A stretch of 64,000 nt of DNA. Origin: Albifimbria verrucaria (Eukaryota; Ascomycota; Sordariomycetes; Hypocreales; Stachybotryaceae). The notes beneath the pieces were generated by a model. That model saw nothing but the letters and a program-made list of their open reading frames with translations. It had not been told where the DNA came from and did not search any database. The first letter of the stretch is position 1; every line of letters begins with the position of its first letter. A program made the position numbers and the translations under genes. The stretch covers positions 2,914,001 to 2,978,000 of the forward strand of contig JAHREC010000013.1 of the NCBI GenBank assembly GCA_020081605.1. Direction: 5' to 3'. Below, one piece after another: positions 1 to 9,685 of this stretch.

Positions 1-342
1 TGTCGGCGGTGGGCAAGACATCAGTAGGCTCTGGCGGAGGAGGGGGCCCGTAGACGTAGGCTCGGCACTTTCGGTGGTCGTGGTCGGTTCAGTCGAAGTA
101 ACGCTGGCGGTTTCGGTAGCTCCAACAGTGAGACTGCCTGTCTGTGTCTCGCTGTCGTCTTTCTTGTCATCTTTCTTGTCGTCACCGTTGAACTTGAGCT
201 TCTTCGAGGTGGAGGGCTCGTCATCCGAGCTGCCGGGGCGGTTCAGCCATGTTGGGGTATCATATTGCTTGTGAGCGAGGAGGGCGATGGAGACGGCCAA
301 AATGATGGCGACTGCTAGGAGACGCAGGCGACGGGAAACCAT
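1..342 (-). CDS. Type II membrane protein, 5' end only (runs off left edge)
   Basis: The reading frame opens at an ATG at 342 and continues past the window edge, so about 114 codons are visible. Residues 1-6 are basic (MVSRRL) and residues 8-23 form one hydrophobic segment, the signal-anchor layout of Golgi/ER type II proteins. A hydrophilic stem follows with an acidic-lysine tract (two DDKK repeats near residues 54-62) and a Thr/Ser/Glu-rich low-complexity linker, a likely O-glycosylated stalk. Such stems commonly precede a lumenal glycosyltransferase domain in fungi, but that domain would lie outside the window, so the function is inference. The run at 43-47 is five G. A sixth base would continue the stem as a Pro-rich run followed by EPTDVLPTAD instead of the current frame, so a one-base undercall is likely there. 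Confidence 0.6.
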   Translation of the reverse strand, partial: MVSRRLRLLAVAIILAVSIALLAHKQYDTPTWLNRPGSSDDEPSTSKKLKFNGDDKKDDKKDDSETQTGSLTVGATETASVTSTEPTTTTESAEPTSTGPLLRQSLLMSCPPPT

Positions 343-1762
343 TTTGGGCACAAGCGTAACGAGGCCGAGGAGGCTCAATAGTTTTTAGAAGAAGGTATTC
401 ATACCAGCGCAAGAAGATATCCCCTAGGGCGGCCAAGCGGCTGGAGTCAGGAACATAGCGGCGACCCACGAGAACGGGTAATATTAAAAGCTAATAAGGT
501 AAAGGGGTGTGGCACGAAAACGACATGGGGAGCTTTCCAACGAGGCAGTTGGCGAGGTTGTAAGTGGATGGAGGCCCCGGAGACTTCCAGAGACGTGCCA
601 CCCTTGGGGCATCCTTGAAAGCTGAAAGGTCGAGAAGGGTCCTCGAGAGGGTCCCAGAGGCTCCAGAAGCCCCGTAGTGGCATGCAATTCCCTACAGGGC
701 CTTGGGGGCCCAGCTGTACTCTGTAGGGAGGTACCTGGAGGTACTGTAAGCAACCACCTACACTAAACTCGGCAAGGGGCGATTTTGCCTTGTTTGGCCA
801 AAGATAGCATGCGAGCGGGTTAAAATTCGAGCATGGAGCACATGCTGACACGTGTGATGGGTTTGATCCCGGGTCATGGCATGCCCGTGGGTTGAGACGA
901 GGTTGTCGCGGCTCGTCCGTCTCATCGTTGGTCGCGTCTTAGAGCCAGGCCCATCGTTATCCTCATCCTCATTGCCATTCCACCCCATTCTACAGAGGTA
1001 TGCCCAGCAGCGCCGTCCAGACCCAGAGCAGAGGGCGTGCCGCTATTTCTTAGCCGTCTTGGCCTTTGCCCAGTACTTGGTCGGAGTGAGTTGGTCGGTG
1101 GGGAGGACGAGGGTAAGCCGGAAGACGGCAAGCCAAGATGCGCTGCAACAGCGCCATGCAATCTCATGTCATGTCGCTCTCAGGAGTCAGAGGAGGGCCG
1201 TTTCCAGGCACCAGTCAAGTATGCATATTTACACGCATACATAAAGGAGTCGACTAGCATCGGCTTCTCCTTTCCAACGCACGGTACACTACGTTGTGTA
1301 TATGTCGCCCGGGCGCGGTACTCTCTTTGCCGGCCAGGGCAGCCCTATCGCAGCGCACAGGAGGTGCTTGGCGATCGAATCGCTGCCTCTGCTTGGTCAT
1401 GCCGTACCCTTTGCCGGTTCTAGCAGACCCCTGGCATTATCATGATCCCACACCCTCGATTCGGGTAGTACAGGACAATGAGCAAAGGGAAGGTGCTTAC
1501 ACACGGACTATGCTGGTACGACTCCGTGAAAATTCTACCGCCAGGCATAGAAAATTGCTACAAGCAGTTGCTATCAGGAACCATCATGAGCGAAGCTGGT
1601 GATCATAGTCGAGCCAAGGTGAAGCCGATGCGATCGCCAACCAACGGTTGGTTGGTTTGCTTCCCGCAATTTCGGCCCGGGCGGCGGCCTCTTTTGCTTA
1701 AAGATACCTCCGTACTGGTGCTGTTCCTAGCGCCATGTACTAGCGCTCTTGTCCTCTCTCTC

Positions 1763-1783
1763 TTTTTTTTTTTTTTTTTTTTT
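1763..1783. repeat. Poly-T homopolymer, 21 nt
   Basis: Uninterrupted T run preceded by a CT-rich tract. Given the homopolymer undercalling elsewhere in the window, its true length may be greater. Confidence 0.9.
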
Positions 1784-1847
1784 GCTTCTTTCTTAGGCAC
1801 CCGAAGGTAAGGTCTGACACCTGTAAGGCACCAACTTCTTCACCGGT

Positions 1848-1915
1848 AGGTACCTGCACCAGGCTTGTAGGTACCTCCCTAGGTTAGTAGCTAGTACCTA
1901 CTAAGGTAGGTACCT
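1848..1915. repeat. Cluster of three AGGTACCT palindromes
   Basis: Perfect 8-nt palindromes at 1848-1855, 1869-1876 and 1908-1915, inside a wider GGTA/TACC-rich tract (about 1840-2000). Further perfect copies occur at 729, 50496, 57366 and 61126. All copies I found are intergenic. Confidence 0.85.
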
Positions 1916-2193
1916 GCTATAGTAGGCACTACCCAGAAATTAGTAGGCAAGGCACCTCGCATTGCAAGTACCTAACGCAGAGGCAAAAGGTACCCGTCGA
2001 TGAATGGGCCTTTCCCCGGATTTTCAGGTACCCAGTTACGATTTTGCACCGTCAACCAATCCCTTACCTCATTGATCCGATGGTCGGGTTGTAACGTTGG
2101 TCTACCTTTCTTCAATGAGGAAAGGTTGGCTACTTATCTACTTCTCCAAAGAGGATCACCGTTACATTCAACCTCCCGTTAACCCACCCCAGC

Positions 2194-3878
2194 ATGGCCG
2201 TCCATCACCAGCCCACTCTTCGCGATGGGTACTATGATCTCGGGACCTATGGTCGTCCCGTCACCGCGAGCAACCCCGAGGCGCAGGCATGGTTTAATCG
2301 AGGCCTCATCTGGAGTTATGCCTTCAACTTTGAGGAAGCCTCGCGCTGCTTCGAGAGACAATTACACATGGCCCAGACACCGCCATGGCCTACTGGGGCC
2401 TTGCCTATTCCCTGGGCCCTAATTACAACAAGCCCTGGGATCTTTTGGCAAGACGGAGCGTGCTTCTGTAATCGAGAAGACGCACCGCGCAGTCGAGCAA
2501 GCCAGAGCCAAAGCCCACACCGCCTCACCCGTCGAGCGTGCCCTCATCGACGCTCTTCACCACCGCTACCCCAAAATCAAGGCTCCTACCAAGACGGACT
2601 GCTCCGTTTGGAATCGAGAATATGCCGATGCCATGAGCAGCGTTTTGCTGCCTTCCCCGATGACCTTGATGTCGCCACCTTGTACGCCGATGCCATGATG
2701 AACCTGACGCCTTGGCAACTCTGGGACCTAAAGACTGGAGATCCAGCATCAGGGGCTCGCACGCTCGAGGTTCAGCGCGTCTTGCACCACGCCTTGTCAC
2801 TGAAGGGGGCATGGATCATCCAGGGCTGCTGCATCTTCAAATACATTTCTTCGAGATGAGTAGGACCCCGGAGCTTGCCATGCCCGCTGCCAACAAGTTG
2901 CGAGGCCTCGTGCCGGATGCTGGCCACCTGAACCACATGCCCAGCCATCTCGACATATTACTAGGAGATTATTCGTCTGCCATCGAGGCCAATACCAATG
3001 CCATCCGTGCAGACGAAAAGTTTCTTGCACGTGAGGGTCCCATGAACTTTTACACGCTTTACCGCTCTCACAACTACCACTTTCGCCTCTACGCTGCCAT
3101 GTTCTCTGGGCAATCGAGAATCGCACTAGATACAGTCGCCATGTTAGAATCTACCATTTCGGATGATCTATTACGCATCGAGTCCCCACCAATGGCCGAC
3201 TGGCTTGAGAGTTTCCTCGCCATGCGAGTCCATGCACTTATCCGCTTTGGTAAATGGAAAGACATACTTGCTCTGAGGTTGCCGGCGGACCAAGAGCTGT
3301 ACTGCGTCACAACGACATTCACGCATTATGCCAAAGGCATGGCATTTGCAGCCATGGGCAAGGTGACCGAGGCCGACCAGCAACGAACACTTTATCGGAA
3401 GGCTGTGCCACGAGTTAAACCAACACGTACTTTGTTCAATAACAAATGTGTAGATATACTTGGAGTTGCGACTGCGTTGCTTGATGGCGAGATTGAGTAT
3501 CGCTCCGCTAACTATGAAATTGCTTTTGCGCATCTGCGAGAAGCAATAGATAAATATGATAATTTGCCCTTTGACGAACCTTGGGGCTGGATGCAACCTA
3601 CACGCCATGCCTACGGCGCGCTGTTGCTAGAGCAAGGCCATGTCGAGGAGGCGCTCGCTGTTTACCAGGCCGACTTGGGCCTGAACACAGCACTTCCACG
3701 CACACACCGACATCCCAACAATGTTTGGGGCCTGCATGGTCTACATGAGTGCCTTCAGCGATTGGGACGTATGGGAGAGGCTCGAGCGATCGAGCCGCAG
3801 CTCAAGGCAGCTTTGGCGCTGGCGGATGTGCCGATTACGTCGTCCTGTTTCTGTAGATTGACATGTGCAAAGATATAG
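2194..3878 (+). CDS. TPR-repeat domain protein (about 562 aa)
   Basis: The ATG at 2194 opens a protein with TPR-like helical repeats. The first is around residues 29-50 (AWFNRGLIWSYAFNFEEASR) and another is near the C-terminus (YGALLLEQGHVEEALAVYQ). The central part contains a conserved HMPSHLDILLG block. Fungal and bacterial homologues of this type are annotated only as TPR domain proteins, probably cytosolic scaffolds; no enzymatic motif is seen. No intron is needed. The frame breaks four times: a lost G near 2358, and undercalled runs at 2453-2456 (T), 2643-2646 (T) and 2805-2809 (G). With four bases restored the length is exactly 563 codons including the stop. The protein ends with a short Cys-containing tail at the stop at 3876. 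Confidence 0.85.
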
Positions 3879-4776
3879 AATGGATAGTTAAGACATGTGT
3901 CTCCAAAGATTGAAGTATAGCCATTAGATATTAGAATGATTACACTGTATGGACGGATGTCATGTTCCGTCTACAATAAGAGGGCTGAAATTTTGCATAC
4001 CTAGCGCAGATGTCTTGACAGAAAATCGACAGAATATTTAAGAAAAACCCCGACTAAAAATGTAAAACGTTGTGACATTCAGGTAGCAAATTGAAATATA
4101 TAGTAGATATTCTCAAGACCCCTTTTAATAGGGCCCTGTATCCTAATAGAAATCGCAAGGTAGGCTGACCTTTTGTCTTCCAACTGTATATGGAAACATG
4201 GTTTACTCTTACACCCTGTTGCTTTAGGGTAAAGACACGGTTATACCCATTGTTGACGCATCAAAATCACATCATGAGTCCTACGACCTGTCCACATGAG
4301 CTCTCAGGCACGATTCTGATGATTTCAAGGTGGCTGCATGGCTTCTTCAAGGTACAGTGATGTAACACTTCTCTCTCACTCTCTATTCAATTCATGAAGG
4401 CTTTAGTAAAATTGAAGACACATCTTCTTGACTACTTGCTAAAATGTGCGAACGTGTGTGATGCTTGTGATTTTATTCGTGAACTGTAGAGGGTATTGAG
4501 TGAAGTTACATTGAGAGACTCAAAGGCGTAGCCTCGTGAGATAGTCATACGCGAAGCATGGACCACAGCACAGTTCCGATGCCTGGTCTCTACTACAGGG
4601 CCAGTTGCATCCTCGGTGTAGCAGTGTGAAAGGGGAACCGTGTTTACAACATTTGAAAACGTAAATACGAAAAGAGCAATTAAATCCAACAGCTCAGGCT
4701 AGGCCGTTGGATCGTAGTCGTCAATATAGTAGAAAATAATTGGATTTTAGTTGAGTTATTTGCACACCAAGGGAGG

Positions 4777-4898
4777 CACGTTGCGGGTCTTGAATCCATC
4801 CGACGAAAAACACCTGCAAGCTACCATGGATCAGGGCGCCTGAGTGGGAAACATCAGATAAGACCCCTGTTAATGCTCAAGCACGTTTCCTGCACGTT
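4777..4898 (+). promoter_or_regulatory. Three CACGTT boxes (Pho4/NUC-1-like sites)
   Basis: CACGTT at 4777-4782, 4882-4887 (in GCACGTTTC) and 4893-4898 (in GCACGTTC), 220-340 nt upstream of a secreted phosphatase ATG. The yeast regulator Pho4 binds CACGTG and the weaker CACGTT; Neurospora NUC-1 is its bHLH counterpart. Function here is inference from sequence and position. Confidence 0.4.
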
Positions 4899-5015
4899 CA
4901 CTACCACTGGACACCACTCGGGTGCACTTCTAGCTGTCGAGGACTGCTACGTTCCAATGCCACCCTGACAACGAGGATCATCCGTACTGAGAACCAGAAA
5001 AGTAACGAGACTAGG

Positions 5016-5022
5016 TATAAAG
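5016..5022 (+). promoter_or_regulatory. TATA box (TATAAAG) of the metallophosphoesterase gene
   Basis: Good TATA match 96-102 nt upstream of the ATG at 5118 and about 120 nt downstream of the paired CACGTT boxes. Confidence 0.5.
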
Positions 5023-5117
5023 GTGAACATGCCCCTCGAAGTAAAGATGATGGGTAGGTGTTTTTCGGTGGATGTCCCATATTTGCCCTGGTGATTCTTG
5101 TTGCCAGTCTTAGCAAA

Positions 5118-6504
5118 ATGATTCCCGTATTCTTGGGGCTCGCTCTCTGGTCGGGACTGTCTCACCAGGCCGTGATCCAAAGACAGTCTGAAGGTGACTA
5201 TCCTGTTGTTGACCCGGGCCTAAACAGAACCACATTGCCAGCTCCGGAGCCGAACACGCCAGAGGCCGACGCTAATCTACTGAAGTTTGCTGACGATGGC
5301 ACATTCTCAATCTCAATCTTCAGTGATCTCCACTTTGGTGAGAGTAAGTCTTCCGCGAACCCCGAGCCAAGCTGCTTGTTGAAGCTCCAATATAGATTAC
5401 TGGGATTCTTGGGGCCCTCAGCAAGATTTCAATACCGTAAAGGTGCTCAACAAGGTCTTGGACTCGGAAAGACCGGACCTCGTTGTGTTCAACGGAGATC
5501 TTATAACCGGAGAAAATGCCTTTTTAGAGAACTCAACCGCCGTTCTAGACAAGATGCTGGAGCCCGTGGTTGCTCGAGGTCTCTCCTTTGCGTCCACATA
5601 TGGCAACCATGATAGTCAGTATGATCTGGATCCGGAGGCGATCCTGGAGCGTGAGCATATGTACCCCGGTGCTCGGACTCGTCGCATGGTCTTTGGCCGG
5701 GAGGCCGGGGTCTCCAACTACTATCTCCCTATATACGCTCCCGAGTGCGCTGATTGCTCGTGTCCTCCGGAGCTGATCCTTTGGTTCTTTGATAGCCGCG
5801 GTGGCTTCTACTTCCAAGAGAAGGATGAAAACGGAAAAGACCGAGGCAGGCCCAACTGGGTCGATGTGAGCGTCGTCGAGTGGTTTCAACAGACTAACGC
5901 CAAAATGTTGGCCAAGTATGGCAGACCGATTCCCTCTCTTGCATTCGTACATATTCCAACCCACGCTTCAAGGGCCTTTCAAGAAACCGGGGTCGACCCC
6001 AATTACGAACCAGGTATCAACGACGATTACCTACTCGCTGATCAGTCTCAGGGTTACTGTCCGGATGGCCGCAATGATGGTACTTGTCAATATGGTGGCC
6101 AGGACACACCTTTCATGCAGGCCATCACCACGACACCAGGACTGATGGGAGTCTTCTCTGGACATGACCACGGCGACACGTGGTGCTACAAGTGGGACAC
6201 GTTGCTGCCAGGCATGACGGTTGCGGGTAACGGTGTCAACCTATGCTTCGGTCAACACAGCGGCTACGGAGGCTACGGCAACTGGATAAGAGGTGCACGT
6301 GTGGTTCGGGTCAGTCGGGAAGGACTGAAAGACTTGGCTTTCCAAAGCTGGATCCGCCTCGAGTCTGGCAATGTCGTCGGCGACATCAGTCTGAATGCCA
6401 CATATGGGCATGACTGGTACCCAAAGACCCCCAACGACAAGACATATTGTCCAGAATGTGATTACTCAGTGGTAACTCCGAAGCCAAAAGACCCAAGCTC
6501 ATGA
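5118..6504 (+). CDS. Secreted calcineurin-like metallophosphoesterase (444 aa)
   Basis: Exons 5118-5343 and 5396-6504 join cleanly into 445 codons; this is one of the few conserved genes here without a frame break. The N-terminus (MIPVFLGLALWSGLSHQA) is a typical signal peptide, so the product should be secreted or vacuolar. The dinuclear metal-site motifs of the calcineurin-like phosphoesterase fold appear in order: SDLHFGE (D-x-H), VFNGDLITGEN (GD), YGNHDSQ (GNHD), FVHIPTH and SGHDHGD (GHxH). The arrangement matches fungal Dcr2-like/purple-acid-phosphatase-29-like enzymes, which hydrolyse phosphomonoesters; the natural substrate is not evident. The gene next in line is another secreted phosphatase in the same orientation, so a joint role in scavenging external phosphate is plausible. 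CACGTT boxes upstream fit that idea. Confidence 0.93.
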
Positions 6505-7611
6505 TTTCTTTCTTTCAGGTTAACATTCCGGTTTATATGGTACAGGATCTGGTTGGGACGGATTAATGGTTGTCTGGAGCACAATTACAGGATTGGGAGG
6601 TGGGAATGTGTTCCATGACTGGTGTTATTCTGGCAAGTTTGGTCTTGGGGTTTCTTGTATATATATTTGCTTTGAATCTTATAAGCATGCGCGTTGTATG
6701 GTACATGCTTGTTCAGAAATGCTCAAACATGTACAAATATAATTGAGTTCAGACGATGTAGCACAATCATATTCATCCACAATGTCATCCGATCTTCACT
6801 CGGAGCGATAACCGGGCATTGCCGACCATCCAGAGATCCACTCTTATTTTGCACAATATGACCAGGGTTGCCTTGGATGGTACCCTGATCAATTCACATT
6901 AGGCAGGAGGTTCGTTACCTTCAGGAGGGTTTCGTTGCTGGCTTTAGGTGTTTCGATACCATCATCTTGTTCTTGGGCAATGAATATTTCTGATTTCACA
7001 CAGCTACAGTCTGCACAATGGCACACAATTCATGTGAAAGCAAACATGCCCTGAGCCAGAGTCCAATACCGGTACCGGAACACGGACCAACCGGCCACTA
7101 GATGCTGGGGCCAACGGGATCTCTCCCTGGTGTCTGCATGATAGATTGATGCCGGTCGGTCTAGCCCCATTCCAGTAATCCATCTCCGGGGGCACAGAAA
7201 CCAAGCACGAACCACATACTCGACGGCTTACACGTGCGCACCGTTGGTGATTGAGACATCTCCGAAGTCACTGAGGAGGAGCCTGCCCGGTGAGCTTTCC
7301 ATATAGTCGGGTTTGCGCCAAGCACTACGTGCTGTATGGCAACAACACAAGACGGTAGCGGACTGCTCATGCAAGGCACCAGCCTCGTGAACCATGGGGC
7401 TTCTATGGGGATTGACGCAATAGCTGCTGCAAGGGCACAGCTTTCTGCAGGGTGGTGAAAATCGGCATGGAGCTCGTGTGGGATACATAAAATGTGACGG
7501 CATGCCATCGGGCGACTGTTCTGCGTGCCTTCTAGCTCAGCCTGCCAGTTCACGGCCTTGAACCAACTCGAGAAAGCTGTTTAGTCAAGCTCCCAAGGTG
7601 TATTCAACAAG
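6505..7611. other. Intergenic between the two phosphatase genes
   Basis: No coding stretch is supported; several minus-strand frames at 7004-7553 overlap and match no family. It contains a perfect CACGTG at 7231-7236. Confidence 0.65.
7231..7236 (+). promoter_or_regulatory. CACGTG E-box upstream of the acid phosphatase
   Basis: Perfect CACGTG palindrome 376 nt upstream of the ATG at 7612. This is the core site of Pho4/NUC-1-type bHLH phosphate regulators, but many other bHLH proteins bind it too. Confidence 0.35.
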
Positions 7612-9323
7612 ATGACCTTCACTACTTCAGCATGTGCCATTCTGGCCGCCGCCAGCTTGGCCCACGCTGCCGGCGCTCGTCTGGACCCCGTCTCGCCTGT
7701 TCTGCTCCCAGACGGCGCGCAAGCCAAGAACCCCTTGGCTCACCTTGGCGGAAACGGCCCTTGGACTGAGGGTACCATCTTCTCATATATCCAATGACAA
7801 AGCGCAACAATACTAATGCAGAGTTCAGGCCCGAATGTGCATGGTATCTCTCCCGAGGTCCCCGAGGGCTGCACCGTCTCCTCCGCGGCCTACGTCCTTC
7901 GCCATGGCTCCCGCTATCCTGATACCGGTGCCCACAACGGCTGGCTTGACCTGGCTCGTCGTGTGAGTATTTATACCAAAAATAACGGATTACGGCAGTT
8001 CTGACAAGAAATAGTTCAAGGAGAGCAACTACAAGGCGACCGGCCCCTGGCCTTCACTCATAACTGGACCACCCCTCTGAAGCGCCCCGACATCCAAATT
8101 GCTCAATTGAGTCAGACTGGATACAAGGAGCTCCATGACTTGGGCTACACGTTGAGGACTCGGTGAGTTCCGTGGCCGCTGTTGTGGAAGCGGTGTAAAG
8201 AACTAACAGTCATATCAGATACCCTGATCTCTACAATGAGGGCGATGACTTCTACGTCTGGGCAAACGAGTACCCCTGAGTGGTCCAGACCGCGAAGATG
8301 TTCGTTCAGGGATACCTCGGTCCTAATGCTACCGTTGTCGGCAACATCGTCAGCATCGCCGGCAAGGGATTCCCCGCCCAGCTTGGTAACACCCTCGCTC
8401 CGTCCGACATGTGCCCTACTTTCAAGGACGACAGCGGCACCCAGACTGGAGAGTGGCGCTCTAAGTGGCTGCCTGGCTACATTGAACGTCTCTCTCAGTA
8501 CATAGAGGGCGACCTGAAGCTTGAGGACTCGCAGTGGAACGATTTCCCTATATTTGCGGCTTCGAGTCGCAGATTACCGGTCGTCTGTCCCCTTCTGCGA
8601 CACCTTCAACGATGAGGAACTCGAGGCGTACGAGTACCAGCAGGATCTTCGCTACTACTACGGTGTTGGTCCCGCCGCTGATGTTGCTAGCAAGATGATG
8701 GTGCCCTTCCTCAATGCGCTCGTCCAGCGCTTTGTTGAGGGCCCTGGTGCTGAGGGCAAGAAGCCCGATGGTAGCAAGTTCAAGGTCCCCAAGCTTCTCA
8801 TGAACTTCCTCAACGACGGTCAACTGAACGAACTTGCCGTTGCCCTTGGCGTCTACGATGAGCAGGAGCCTCTTCCTACCGACCGAATTCCCAAGGACCG
8901 TCTTTGGGTCAACTCCCGCATCTCTCCCATGCGTGGAACTATCGCTCTCGAGCGCCTGACCTGCCGTGTCGACACCCCTGCGCCTCCAAAGCCCTCGACC
9001 ACCTCGACTGCTCGCTTTTCCACCGTGAGCGGCAAGGTGTGTGTCCCCGCCCAACTCCTGCCCCTGGCCAAGATCCCAAGGGTGAGACTTTCGTCCGCAT
9101 TCGCATCAACGAGGCAGTCTACCCTGTTCCCTCGTGCCAGGACGGCCCCGGCAAGTCTTGCAGCCTCGACAAGTATGCCAAGTATGTTAGTGACAAGCTC
9201 GCCAAGCAGGGCAGCTTCGCCAAGCTCTGCAATGCCACCGACCCTGCTACGCCTACCAAGGTCCAGGGCGCAAGCTTCTTTACTGATCTTGCCCAGGAGC
9301 ACTTGACTGTTCTCAAGCCTTAG
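7612..9323 (+). CDS. Secreted histidine acid phosphatase / phytase-like (about 516 aa)
   Basis: Exons are 7612-7771, 7829-7962, 8015-8162 and 8219-9323; the first intron has a TACTAAT branch point. A signal peptide (TSACAILAAASLAHAAGA) is followed by the family signature RHGSRYP at residues 78-84, whose His is the phosphorylated nucleophile of histidine acid phosphatases. The frame breaks at four C runs (8044-8047, 8546-8548, 8589-8592, 8975-8978); adding one C to each gives exactly 517 codons including the stop. Separately, a TGA at 8277-8279 interrupts a block where the family has Arg (EYP-x-VVQTA), a CGA-to-TGA change right after a C run. Where relatives have the C-terminal HD motif (FTHD-type), this protein reads FLNDGQLNEL, so the His is Asn while the Asp is kept. 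The role is inferred to be extracellular phosphate release. Confidence 0.9.
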
Positions 9324-9685
9324 GCGAAAAGAACATAAGTAGATTGTAATAAACTAATGGTAATCATTTATTGTACAATTTCTTGACTGGCTCCTTGTTC
9401 AATGTGTCTCCTTCAAATTCTCGTGCAAATATGACCAAAAACAAAGCAATATTTTGGTACATGTCTGTAATTCTTAGTGTGAAATAACTCAGAAAACTTG
9501 TACTGGTTTACGATCACAAAGATTGGGGACTTCAAAATGGTTGAATTATCTTGTATTACATTGTTAAGATATTACTGCGGTTTCTGGTAGAACTCTCGCA
9601 TAATTTCCAAACAGCTTCTTCATATTCATTAATATCATCCAACGCCATATCATCATTGAGCACTCAACGACAATTAAAGCGTGAT
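9324..9685. other. AT-rich gap between convergent genes
   Basis: Short 3'-3' intergenic region with several AATAAA-like and TAATAAA-like stretches just after the phosphatase stop (9346-9370). These could serve polyadenylation; nothing else is seen. Confidence 0.6.

Larger units (their letters stand above)
343..2193. other. Intergenic, no gene seen
   Basis: Open frames here are short, overlap one another on both strands and resemble no family I know. The stretch holds a poly-T run and a dense cluster of AGGTACCT palindromes, listed separately. Confidence 0.7.
3879..5117. other. Intergenic, AT-rich; promoter of the next gene at its right end
   Basis: No credible coding stretch. The last 350 nt carry three CACGTT boxes and a TATA element, listed separately. 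Confidence 0.7.

Noticed and set aside
2453..2809. Programmed frameshifting as an explanation for the TPR gene breaks
   Set aside because: The same kind of loss occurs in many unrelated genes including rpl5, always in the direction of a missing base in a run, which points to sequence error.
8277..8279. Repeat-induced point mutation (RIP) as the cause of the TGA
   Set aside because: Only one such transition is seen in the gene, and it is in a CG context rather than the CA context RIP prefers.
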